From positions 5,905,930 to 5,969,929 of the forward strand of contig JASSKH010000007.1 in NCBI GenBank assembly GCA_031763025.1: a stretch of 64,000 bases of DNA, given 5' to 3'. Below, piece by piece: positions 10,599 through 20,959 of this stretch. Below the pieces are notes generated by a model that worked only from the letters and a program-made list of their open reading frames with translations, was not told where the DNA came from and did not search any database. A program made the translations under genes and the position numbers. Source of the DNA: Macrocystis pyrifera. Its lineage: Eukaryota; Sar; Phaeophyceae; Laminariales; Laminariaceae. Every line of letters starts with the position of its first letter. Position 1 is the first letter of the stretch.

Positions 10599-13500
10599 GT
10601 AAATAACATGTAGGCTGGCGATCCGGGCCGACTTTAGCTTTGGGAGCTTTGCGGATTTTGAATTCCCAAACTTTTTTTTCATGCAAAATTAAGTTCGGTT
10701 TGCTGTCGTATTCCGGAATTCAGAAGCGTCGTAAAAAGTACCTGTGGTAAGGGCCGTTCCTAACGAACCGAAAAGAAATCGCGATTCGTGACTTTTAGGC
10801 ATGCCAAAAGATCACGATCCGTGACATTTCAGTTCTAACGAAAAAAGCCGAAAAACGTTGCGTTTCGTGATATTTTCAAATAGTTCAAGTTCTGATATTT
10901 CAAACCCAACGTTTTTTGGGGGTGTGGAGTGTGGAGCAAACTCTCGAGAGTGGGGCACGGCCAGGCCGGGCTGGGCCGTCCGCACCTGGCCCAGCCCGTG
11001 ACATATTCGAATTGCGGTCCGAAGCCTGACCCAGCCTACGAGATTCCAACTTCGCCGGCCGTCGGCCAAGCTCGTTTCGCGAGATTCCATCTCGCAGGCC
11101 GTCGGCCCGGCCTGGCCAGTGACATCCCCAGGTCATTTTCGCGTTTGTCTTCCAGCAGTGGCTCCTTCTCCTGGAAATTTCGAGGCCACAACCTCCTCGT
11201 TAGCCCGCGCCCAGCGGTGTCTTTGGGTAGCCGCCCGTAGTCCACAAGCGGCGTACGAAGCAGAGTCTGCCATGCCCCTATGCCGACCATCGGATACCGT
11301 TGGTGCACGTGGGTTGCGTAGTGCCTTGATCAGGCGTATTTTGAGACACGACAAATGTCACGAATCGTGATTTTGTTTTTTTTAGGGAAAAGCTAAAAAA
11401 ATTGGCGTCATGAATCGTGATTTTTTTTGTCGTGATTCACGACAAAAAAATCACGATTCACGACAAAAATCTCACGAATCGTGATTTTTTTTTGTTCGTT
11501 AGGAGTGGCCCTAAGAAGCAACACGTGCGCAAGGAATTCGAAGCTCAAAATTGAAAGCAGCAGCAGTACGCGTACTCGTATGCTTTTTTGTACCACAGGT
11601 ACCAGACCAGGTATACATGTACGAGTGTAGACTATACTGTAGTAGTAATGTAATACGAGTGCTGTGCGAGTTCGCTTGCGCGCGATTTTTCAACTGCTGG
11701 CTATTTCTTGCGCATTTACTATAGTATGATACTCTGTAGATCCCTGAGAGTTTACTCTTTGGGTCCCCCTCTCGGGGAAAAAAAAAGCTACGAGTTCATA
11801 CATTTTTGAAGCAAAGACCTATGCCAATGGAAACGCGAAATCCGAAAGTTTTTTTTCAAAAATATTGCTTAAAAAAAACAGCCGAAAATATCCTCGTACC
11901 GCCGCTGCGGGAAAAAAGGGAAAAAATGTTTGATTTTTTCTTTTTCTTTTTCCAACGGCTGCAGGCGGCGCAATTTGTTTTCTCTCGTTGCAAATTGTCA
12001 ACACGCTGATAACAATCAGCTCGTGCGACGATAGATGCTCGATCTCGATATAGACTCACCCAAGGCCAACCCGCTTGGTGTCGGGCAAGGCCAACGAGTA
12101 TAGATAACGGCATCGAAGATAGAACGTGAATACATGCTCCAGGGGGCGAGAGCTTGCCGGTGGCGTCCTGCGGTATCCTCCCAAACCTGAAAAAAAGCCT
12201 GTTTTTTGCCAATTCGAGACGGATCGAGAATTTTTGTCTTCTGTTTTGTACACACCAGCGTCTATTTGTTTTTTTATCGTGCGCCTGGCCAGCGCCCGCC
12301 GCACGTCACTGGCCATTGTGTGAAGACGGTGACCCAAGGGTGGGTCGGAGCGCCTAACGAGCGCACTCCGTTCAGAATTCATGACGCAATCGTTGGTTTT
12401 GTCGATCGATGTCTGTCGAGGACTCGGAATCTCGCCGCTTCGAACCAAAGATCGGCCTGAGTTTTTCTCAGGCCGATCTTGGCCCAACATGGGCCCCAGA
12501 TTTGCTTTTTTCGGGCTTTTCCAAAAGTTGGGAACTTTTTTTTTTTCCACACGTGCCCATAGGAAGCGTGTTCTAAATTTTTTTGGCGGGTATCTTTGGA
12601 ATTCAAACTTTTTATTGATACTTCGGGTTGCCATTGGCATAGGTCTAACTCTACAAGTATTCTTGACGGAAAATCGTAAATGGCGACTAACTGGGAAACC
12701 GAAAAGTGTACGAGGTATAGGGTATACGGCAGACATACTACGTATGTGGCACAACCTGCGACGTTTAAGAATATCAGCGGCAGGTTTCGCGCAATGCGGC
12801 AGCTGCGCGCAAGGAGTTCAGACTTATACACATTAGGCATCAATCTGGTCGACCATTTTAATGCTTCAGGCCGTTTCCTATGCGGTTCGATTTTTGAGCT
12901 TCAGAATTTGACCCGATCGTATTTTCAGATGTGAACTTGACAAATCGAAACAGTCGTCCTATGCGAAAAAATCAGATTTATTACGCGTGCTGAAGTTCGA
13001 GCAAACGCCAAGACCAACTGCTTTTGTTGTGGTCTGGCGCCGCGAAGAGACACGCTGGGTGCGCTGCCCTGCGCGTAGGACCCAAGCATCCGAGCCAAGG
13101 CTGACTGCCTCTGGTCTGGCGGCGAAGAGACGTGGCGCGTGCGCTAGAGTCAAGCTGTCGTGGTATTTTGTGTTTCATGGTGTGCCTGCTGCTGCTGCTG
13201 CTGTGCAGCAGTGTAGTCTACGAGTACGTATCCACGGAAAGGTGCGCGCCGAGTGCACTTGTCTTGGTCTCTAGGCCCGAGCCCGCGCCAACTGACTGTA
13301 GTCTGGCCACGGAGGGACGCGCCGCCCGCCGACCGCGCGTTGGGCGCGAAACAATGTCACTATACAGCTGTGTCAACATCCAGCTCATCGATCGTTCTGC
13401 TGCTGTTTGTTGTCGTGGACAACATATTGAATTTAGAGAGCATGTCATTTTTCGATTTGAAAATCTGATGACCCAAGTCGTCGGATTTTGGGCCGAAATC

Positions 13501-16500
13501 CGATGACTGGGTCATCGGCTTCTCAAATCGAAAAAAATCCGGTCGGATTTTGCATATTTGGACTGCTTAAGCAGGGTCATTCATTTTTTAGATCGAAAAA
13601 TATAAATCTGAAGCTCGAAATCGAACCGCATAGGAAACAGCCTCAAACATCAACATTATCCAACTCTGATTCAAAATTGGTGGCTGGTCACCGAAAGGTC
13701 GGTTGACGTTGTAACATGAGCTCTTCTCTTGGTCCAAACCGAACTCCCGAAAATGCTGAATACCAGGTATACTCGTGCCAGTACGAAATCAATAGTAGTA
13801 TTTGTAAGTAGAGTGTTTCTGAAAGTTTTTTTTTTGTCACCTCCCTTCCCCAACATAAACACCGAAGGTAGGATTTGAGGTAAATTCTTGAAAAAAGGGC
13901 AAAAAAGTATTTTAGCGAAGGTAATAATTTGACGATATGTACGTACAGTTTTGCTCTCCATATCATTGGCTTAGGGCCATTCCTAACGAACAAAAAAAAT
14001 CACGATTCGTGAGATTTTTGTCGTGAATCGTGATTTTCACGACAAAAAAATCACGATTCAAGACGCCGATTTTTTTTTAGCTTTTCCCTAAAAAAACAAA
14101 ATCACGATTCGTGACATTTGTCGTGTCTCGAAATACGCCTGATCAAGACACCACGCAACCCACGCGCACCAACGGTATCCGAAGGTCGGTATAGGGGCAT
14201 GGCAGACTCTGCTTCGTACGCCACTTGTGGACAACGGGCGGCTACCAAAGACACCGCTGGGCGCGGGCTAACGAGGACGTTGTGGCCTCGAAATTTCGAG
14301 GAGGGGGAGCCACAGCTCGAAGATAACGCGAAAATGACCTGTGGATGTCAGAGGCGGACCGGGCTTGACTGACGGTCGGTGAAATTGGAATCTCGCAAGC
14401 TGGGTCAGGCTTCGGCCCGTGACTCGAATTTATCACGGGCTGGGCCAGGCGCGGTCGGCCCGGCCCGGCCTGGCCGTGCCCCACTCGCGAGAGTTGGCTC
14501 CACCCCCAAAAATCGTTGGGTTTGAAATATCGGAAGTTTTACAATTTGACAATATCACGAAACGTGACGTTTTTCGGCTTTTTTAGTTAGAACTGAAATG
14601 TCACGGATCGTGACTTTGGCTCACGAATCTTGATTTTTTTTTTCGGTTCGTCAGGAACGGCCCTTATAAACACCGAGAATCTTCCATGTCTCCACGCACC
14701 ATGCTGCTTGCTGTACACAACACGACATCCGCTGGGAGCACAAAGGCTCGAGAGGTATAGCTGGAGTATACCGCGGACGAGCGGGGTTGGATTGTGGCAG
14801 CGGGCCGCCGGCGGGCCGCTGCTACGGTACGCTCTCGCCCGCTTGGTGTCGTGGAGGATGCGTCGTCCGGAAAGGACTCGTACTCGTACCCGTGCTCGTA
14901 CCGCCTTGCTTGAAGAGCACGACAGCATGACAGCTCGTGTATCATTTCAATTCTACCATACCAGGTACTGCGGTAGCAGAAGCAGTAGCAGCAGCGGCGG
15001 TGGCGGCGGCGGCGGAGTAAACCACACGGGCGCTGTGGCACGCGTAGGCCGAGTGCAGCACCAGCAAAAGCAGCAGTAGCAGCAATCGAAAAGTACACGA
15101 CTGGAAGCTGGTGCTGGGGCTGGTGCTGATGCTGTTTAGTTTTGAGCTGATGCTGCCGCTTGCTGTGCTGCTACTTGCGATCGTGGGATGGCAATGGCGA
15201 CACTGCGGTCAACTTTGCAGCCGACACCGTTGCTAAGCTGCCGTTGCTACGCGCACGCTGTTTTTTTTTGTTTTTCGTCTTTTTCTCGGTTGCCGCGTTG
15301 CCGCACATCCCCACACTTCCCTCCTCAGTTCCGGAGGCGTCGTCCGCAGGATTTTTTTTAACCTCGTCCGCATACACACCAAGATCATGATGGGAAGGAT
15401 TTTCACTTTTTGTAGCCGAAGGAAAGTACATTTCTGAAGACATTTTTTCGCAAACACTCTCGTATTACGGTACTGATGCTGTCTCAACACTCCGTCCGGA
15501 AGTGTACGTATCGTTTGTGTACGTGAATACCGTAACGGTCCCTACCTTTCCGGGCAGAGTTATATACGAGTAGTGAATGCCAAAATGGCCACCATCGCTG
15601 CACCAACCATGCTGCCGTGGAAATTTCCCCTTACGAAGTGGTGTTTATGAAGAAGCGTCGTGATCTTCTGACCTTGGCACTTCAATTTCAAGTTATTTAT
15701 TAAAATTAACAAAACGTCAGCCAGGCGATGGAGGATTTGTCGACACTCATCTTTTGCAAGCTGCGTAGTATGATGCTTCGATCGCGCGTACTACTGTTTT
15801 TTGGGGGGTTGCGCATACTGCACAGGTTCGGATTACTGCTGTTTAGGTTATTTCATTATTGGCAAAAAGTGCGATCGTCCCTTGTGGCGAAATAAGCCAA
15901 CAACGGGTTTACGCAGCTGGCAAGGTTTAGGATTGCTTAGGATTGGTCGATTTCGCGCCTGGCGCGTTTTCATTTTGGGGTACAAATCACATGTGTTCGT
16001 TTCGGTGTTACGTGCAAGCATTTACTCTTGTCCTTGGACGGCCGACCAAAATCATGTCGCGGGGCCTTAAATGTGTGGTGTGCTGCGATTTGTCCTCAAA
16101 CGCAAATGGGTGCTTCCTTCTCTAAGAGCATCGAATGGCTGATTTCGTAAACCTTCCCTCCACGTTGCAGATGTTCAGCTAATAGTCCTCTGCCACGTGA
16201 CCGACCTTGATTGTCACCGAAACCACGGTGCCCAGCGACAGCAGTGCGAGGCGAGCATGTCAACCCACCCGAGGGCATATATATGATGATGATGATGCTA
16301 TCACATTAGCTCATTTCCCTTAAATCTCGCCCCGTGGTCAGCTGTACATACGTCCCCGCCAACAGTCAGGTAGTCTCACGAAAGCAAAGAATACTTGAAG
16401 CGAATCGCTACGGTGTGTTAGGGCTCATGCTTACCCCCACCAACTCGCCCTCCAAACAGGTTCCTGGAAGGTCTGCGGCACCGAAATCTCCGCTTGGAAG

Positions 16501-19029
16501 GTCGACCGTGAGCTCGAGAAGGTCGGCCATGACGCCGAGGCGCCCGAAGGCGGCGATGGCGCTCTTGGAGCTCAGCGCGGAAACCCCACGGCGTATGATC
16601 AGGTGCCCGCGATATGTTATATGCTCTGGTTGCGGCGAGAGTATTTGGTCAGCGTGTTTGCGCGTGTTTGCGCGTGTGCGTGTGTGTGCGTGTGTGGTGT
16701 GTGTACGCGTGTGTGTATGTGTGCGTGTGTGCGCGCATGTGCGCGTGTGTGTTTGCTTAGTGGGAGGAATCGGCGGCGACAGCCGTGGCGGTGGGCATTT
16801 GGTGTCGGGTGGGATGTGTGATGATGGATACTGCCGAAGCAAAGCCAGTCGGGGGGGGGGAGGGGTCGTCGTTAGCGCTGCGAACGCAAGCGCGGCGTGG
16901 AGTTACATGTGTCATGCGTTGTGCATGGCAATGTTGGCTAGTTGGGAAGTCGTTTTCCTTCGCGCGTTGTACGTCGTGAGTGTGCCTGCCGCCCGCACAC
17001 CATACTCTGCCCTGCTGCTTGTTATGATTCGCGTGTGGCTTCTGGGCGATCCCTTGCGAAAGAAATCCTGGTATCTGCACCCGAGCCATCGTTCTTGTAC
17101 TATTGCACTATCCTCGTAATAATTTCTTCGCTGCAACCACTTTTTTTCTCACTCGATCTGCCCCCAAACCTTTGCATTTCCATTCCGTACTTCCTCCTCT
17201 CTCTGCCTCCACGTCTAGGGGAATTCTCGGCGGACCAGGCCTGGCCGGAAAGTCCTGGCAGCAAGACCAGCGCTTTGTGCCGCAGGTGTCGAAAGTGACC
17301 GAAACTGAAACCGTCGAGGAGGAGACGCCTCGAAGGTTTATCACGGGGATGATGTCAGCCGGCGATAAGCCGGTCGCCGACGAGGGTAGCTTGAACGAAG
17401 GCCGAACCTCTCTCCCGAATGCCTTGGTCGGTGCTCGCGGCCGATACACCTCGACGTCTTCTGTGGCGGCCGCTGCGGCTGCTGCTGCTGCTGCTGCTGC
17501 AGCAGCAGCAACCACCGCCGCGGCCAAAGCCAAAGCCTCTGCTTCCTCTTCTGCTGCAGATGCTGTGGCAGCGTCGTCGTCGGCGAGGGAGCGGGGCGAA
17601 CGTGCTGCCCAAGATTGCGACGCGGGCGTCACCGTTGGCGCGGTGCTGCAGAACGTCAAGGTGGGGTTTGACTGTCAGGGAATTTCGCGGGAACGGGTGG
17701 GCAACTTTTTATACGGTGCCCGTTCGCGGGAGAGTAGCGGCGTCGAGATGCCCCCTGTCGCCCCACAGGGCGGTCGCGCGCTGGCAGGGACGCGTCCTCT
17801 ACGACAAGCGTAGCTTACAAACTGCAGTGCGCCCCTGCGGCACCCCACTGTGCTGTCACGGCCGGGTGAAACTTGATGGGGCCTGTTGATAGAAAACGGT
17901 TTCGAGCCGGGTCTTTTGGTTCCGTTGTGTTGAGTTGCTGGCCAGCGCGTTTGGGAGGCCCCGGAAGATTTTCCCGGGAATGGGGTAAATATAGTGAAGG
18001 GCATGGTCGAGGCAGGTGCCAAGCTATTGCACATTTGTTTAGGTGTACGTGCTTTCTTGAGATCGAAGCTTTCAAAGATGAATTAACCCCTATTGGTCTC
18101 AATCTGTATAGAATCATGAAGGTTTGCCTGAAAATAAAGCGAAGTCTACAAGGCATTGGACCTGCGGTGTATTGAATTACTATTTAGGAAGTCCTTTCTT
18201 ACATGTCAAACTGACCGAAACCCGACACGGTTCGAGGAATACTGCTTTCACCCTTCCCTGCTCCTTATTACTGGCATTTGGTCCATTTTGAAGACGCGTG
18301 AGCGATACCCTAATCGCGACGTTGGCCCTGCACTGACGGAACCCTTTTTTTCGCTCCGCGTTTGGGAGGCCCCGGAAGATTTTCCCGGGAATGGGTAAAT
18401 ATAGTGAAGGGCATGGTCGAGGCAGGTGCCAAGCTATTGCACATTTGTTTAGGTGTACGTGCTTTCTTGAGATCGAAGCTTTCAAAGATGAATTAACCCC
18501 TATTGGTCTCAATCTGTATAGAATCATGAAGGTTTGCCTGAAAATAAAGCGAAGTCTACAAGGCATTGGACCTGCGGTGTATTGAATTACTATTTAGGAA
18601 GTCCTTTCTTACATGTCAAACTGACCGAAACCCGACACGGTTCGAGGAATACTGCTTTCACCCTTCCCTGCTCCTTATTACTGGCATTTGGTCCATTTTG
18701 AAGACGCGTGAGCGATACCCTAATCGCGACGTTGGCCCTGCACTGACGGAACCCTTTTTTTCGCTCCAATCGGCTGCGGTCTCGCATTCACCATTTGCCC
18801 AATTCAGGCGAACTCGGCGACCATTCCTGTGGACGCTGCCCCCGGCGCCGCTGTATTGGCGCACAACGGGACGGTAGTAGGGCGCGGCGTTTCTGGTAGA
18901 GGGAAGCAAATTTTTCGGACCGTGTTGGCCCTCACCGTGATCGCGATACTTTGCGTGGCTATCTTCGGCGTGTTCATTTCGGCGTGTTTTGTTTTTGCTA
19001 AACCCCAGCTTACGGTACCTATCTACTAA
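9150..19029 (+). CDS. Low-complexity, C-terminally membrane-anchored protein (4 exons, 751 aa)
   Basis: Exons 9150-10598, 16460-16602, 17219-17660 and 18808-19029 join in consistent phases (0, 2, 0) to give 752 codons including the stop. Residues 1-483 are Ser/Pro/Thr-rich with QQQHQQH and Gly/Ser runs and an acidic EDEEEEEEEGSS end. Residues ~484-678 are basic then Ala-rich. Residues ~717-741 (VLALTVIAILCVAIFGVF...) form one hydrophobic helix followed by ten residues, the layout of a tail-anchored or type II membrane protein. There is no signal peptide and no recognised catalytic motif. The gene is divergent from TEX10 and convergent with the giant gene. I do not recognise a family; the function is unknown. 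Confidence 0.75.
10751..11511 (+). mobile_element. PIF/Harbinger-like MITE, copy 1
   Basis: The ends are GGGCCGTTCCTAACGAAC and its imperfect inverse GTTCGTTAGGAGTGGCCC, flanked by TAA at 10748-10750 and 11512-11514 as a 3-bp target duplication. GGGCC-type TIRs with TWA duplications are typical of PIF/Harbinger. No transposase frame; non-autonomous. Palindromic TCACGATTCGTGA motifs repeat near the ends. Confidence 0.8.
11817..12643. mobile_element. TIR element, target duplication eroded
   Basis: Inverted ends: GACCTATGCCAATGG near 11817 and CCATTGGCATAGGTC ending near 12643, extending imperfectly for about 30 bases (AACSCGAA). Flanks AAA / TAA could be a decayed 3-bp duplication. It contains a perfect 14-bp-stem hairpin at 12448-12480. 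No transposase frame. Confidence 0.6.
12448..12480. repeat. Perfect hairpin, 14-bp stem and TTTTT loop
   Basis: AAGATCGGCCTGAG, TTTTT, then the exact reverse complement. It lies inside the TIR element 11817-12643. Confidence 0.85.
12869..13642. mobile_element. TIR element with TCA target duplication
   Basis: Inverted ends GGCCGTTTCCTATGCGGTTC and GAACCGCATAGGAAACAGCC (left start 12869, right end 13642), flanked by TCA on both sides (12866-12868, 13643-13645). Three-base TNA duplication and GGC start fit PIF/Harbinger-like MITEs. It contains an ~85-nt imperfect palindrome at 13449-13533. Confidence 0.72.
13449..13533. repeat. Imperfect ~85-nt palindrome
   Basis: Left arm TTTTTCGATTTGA..GATGACCCA, right arm TGGGTCATC..TCAAATCGAAAAA, centred near 13491. 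It sits inside the 12869-13642 element. Confidence 0.75.
13974..14663 (-). mobile_element. PIF/Harbinger-like MITE, copy 2 (inverted)
   Basis: Same family as 10751-11511 in the opposite orientation. Ends are GGGCCATTCCTAACGAAC and GGTTCGTCAGGAACGGCCC. Target duplication TTA at 13971-13973 and 14664-14666. Interior blocks (GGCCAGGC-rich core, TATGGTCGG.., AATCACGATTCGTGA) match copy 1 in reverse complement. Confidence 0.8.
16460..16602 (+). CDS. Anchored protein exon 2
   Basis: Acceptor CCAAACAG, then VPGRSAAPKSPLGRSTVSS, MTPRRPKAAMALLELS and ETPRRMI. Donor ATCAG/GTGCCC in phase 2 completes an Arg codon with exon 3. Basic and Pro/Ser-rich. Support comes from phase on both sides. Confidence 0.65.
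16603..17218 (+). other. Intron 2 with GT-rich microsatellite
   Basis: Contains an impure (GT)n/(GCGT)n tract at about 16660-16755. Otherwise nothing recognised. Confidence 0.6.
17219..17660 (+). CDS. Anchored protein exon 3
   Basis: Acceptor CACGTCTAG, then GILGGPGLAGKSWQQDQR, a Glu/Thr stretch, a 15-residue Ala run encoded by mixed GCN codons, and GAVLQNVK. Donor AAG/GTGGGG, phase 0. Another donor could be used, because the frame stays open to about 17813. Confidence 0.65.
17947..18767 (+). repeat. 411-bp near-identical tandem duplication
   Basis: Positions 17947-18357 repeat as 18358-18767. The one difference I see is a run of four versus three G (AATGGGGTAAAT / AATGGGTAAAT). It lies wholly in intron 3 of the anchored-protein gene. 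It is either very recent or an assembly duplicate. Confidence 0.9.
18808..19029 (+). CDS. Anchored protein exon 4 (membrane anchor and stop)
   Basis: Acceptor CCAATTCAG, then ANSATIPVDAAPGAAVL, the basic RGKQIFR, a ~25-residue hydrophobic helix and the tail AKPQLTVPIY before TAA. Basic residues precede the helix, so the bulk of the protein is predicted to be cytosolic. Confidence 0.8.
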   Translation, partial: ANSATIPVDAAPGAAVLAHNGTVVGRGVSGRGKQIFRTVLALTVIAILCVAIFGVFISACFVFAKPQLTVPIY

Positions 19030-20563
19030 AGGGCGGCGACGGGTGGGCAGATGTTGGGGGAAGGATGGCCGCGGACTCTCGCCGCACGAGGGAGGCTGAT
19101 GGGCAATAATCGTGCACTCCTGTGACGGCGATCACCAAGAAGATACGGAGGGAAGGTCGATTGGTGGGGAGTTCGATGCGGACAAGATTTTTGGCTGCTG
19201 GGCACGTTTTGGTAGAGAGCTTGGCCGAGACAGTGGGACGTGGCCCAACCGTCGCTGGCATGCCCACGGTTACGTGGCCTTTAATTCGTGATAATAAGGT
19301 AGGGTGCGCATGAGTAGATCGGTGTGTGTGGACCTGCGCGGTTAGATTCGCTCGGGTTTTCCAGCCGATGATAGCTCCGCCTGGCCTCGAGCGAGCGGTA
19401 GCGCGATGTTTGCATGTTGTGTATGATTAGTGTACTGCCAGGTAGTGGGTTTGCAGGTGCTCTGGTGTAGAGCGTGCCGTGTATGGTCTGGGTAAGGGGC
19501 GCAGCGCGTGGCGTGTTTTACGCGTCAAAATTCAACGCCTGGCGCTTAAGCACGAGCTCGTCGCGGCTCTAGAAATAAGTTGAGAAGTGACAGTTTTTTT
19601 TCACCATGGGGCCCTCTAGTTCTCTCTGCTGAAGGAAGCGCTCAGATAACAGACTTTTTCGCTCGACACTTGAGGTGGCGTGCGCAAAATCGTGATTGAG
19701 TTTATGGATAATCACGCGTTAGACATTAAGCTACTGCCAGCACTTTAGACGTGCGAGGTATAATCAGATGTGTCGTAGCCGTCACGATCTGCAGTAGAGT
19801 CACACGACATATGTGTGCATCAGTTTATTCACCGTGGACGCGGTGTTTTTTAGCTGGTTAGAAAGCTGCGAATAGGGAAGTGTGCAGGGTAGGTCCGTGG
19901 TTGTCTCTTCCAAGGATACTTTCGCATTTAATAAAACATCATGCCAACCACACGCGCGATTCGTGCTCTCGGGATACCCGGAGGGCATGCCTCTGTATTT
20001 TACTGGAGCAACTCAACGCTTCAACAGCTCGTACAGCGTCATGATGCCAAACCAAGACTCTCAAGGACGGCGACTGTCACGACGCCGCATTTTTGCAACG
20101 AGTCTCTATTCTTCTCATTACACTGACGCTCCACCACGAAAACCAGCAGCCCGCTTTCCGATCACACAGCGTGGTGACAGAAGCTAGGACGTTCATCAGC
20201 GATACGCACATAATCTTGAAAAAAACTCTTCACCTGTTGTATTCCACACAAACTCCTAGCCTTCACCCTCTCATCCCCCATCCCCCGACGATGCGCAAGA
20301 AAACAATAAATCACCCCCCTCGGCTCAGCCTTTTTTTTTCAATTTTGTCTTTCGGGGTCCCGGCTTCCTTCCTCCTTGTGCATCCCATGTCTCCCCTCGC
20401 TCCTCCCCACATATCGCTTCACAAGCAGTACGTACGAGATTTCCTTGTTGCCTCCCCCCGTTCCTCGACCTCTCGCGTTAAAACAAAAAAACTAGACTCT
20501 TAGGAAATCAGTTCGCGGCTTCCTATCACCCGAGAACTATTATATACTGTACCAAACAACACA
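19030..20563. other. Convergent 3' regions of two genes
   Basis: Between the stop codons of the plus-strand gene (19029) and the giant minus-strand gene (20564). It must contain both 3' UTRs. AATAAA-like words occur (for example 20304-20309 on plus), but no terminator is certain. Confidence 0.4.
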
Positions 20564-20959
20564 TCACCCGCCTTCGCGATTGGCCCATGCTTCTATACGA
20601 CAACTACACTCTTCCGGCGCCTGCGTGCATTTACACTCGCCGCTGTCGCTCGCGCTCAACCCGCCGTTAGCTCGATGCCTGAAGTCGGTCCTAGCGGTCT
20701 GCCGGCTTCCCAATCCTTCCAACCTCAACGCCCTGGCTACCCCGAGGTCGGGCCCCTCGATGGGGGATCCCACGGGGTCAAACGCCTCGTTGTCGCATAG
20801 GGGAAAGGCGTACGTCTCCTCGCAGTAGCCCTCCCTCACGAGCCAGTTGCCCACCTTGCCGATTTCCGCGAGGCATTCCGAGGTGTACTCGGAGAAAGAG
20901 GCGGGTGTGGAGGTGACTTGCCCGCGGAATGTCACGTCGCACGCCTTGCACATGCGGAC
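20564..20959 (-). CDS. Giant gene last exon (Cys-rich C-terminus, stop)
   Basis: VRMCKACDVTFRGQVTSTPA, YTSECLAEIGKVGNWLVREG, YCEETYAFPLCDNEAFDPVG, then CKCTQAPEECSCRIEAWANR and TGA. Acceptor CGAAAAG. Likely disulfide-bonded. No membrane helix or GPI-type tail is seen. Confidence 0.78.
   Translation of the reverse strand, partial: VRMCKACDVTFRGQVTSTPASFSEYTSECLAEIGKVGNWLVREGYCEETYAFPLCDNEAFDPVGSPIEGPDLGVARALRLEGLGSRQTARTDFRHRANGGLSASDSGECKCTQAPEECSCRIEAWANREGG

Larger units (their letters stand above)
10599..16459 (+). other. Intron 1 of the anchored-protein gene, TIR-element nest
   Basis: Intron of 5,861 nt. About half is made of four inverted-repeat elements (10751-11511, ~11817-12643, 12869-13642, 13974-14663). 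The rest, 14667-16459, has CTG/GCA-rich runs at 14975-15180 and no recognised exon. Confidence 0.65.

Noticed and set aside
10751-14663. Helitron or autonomous transposon with coding capacity
   Set aside because: No transposase, helicase or reverse transcriptase frame is present in any element in the window.
16408-16842. Minus-strand Thr/His/Arg frame over the GT tract
   Set aside because: Driven by the GT microsatellite and by the antisense of a supported exon.
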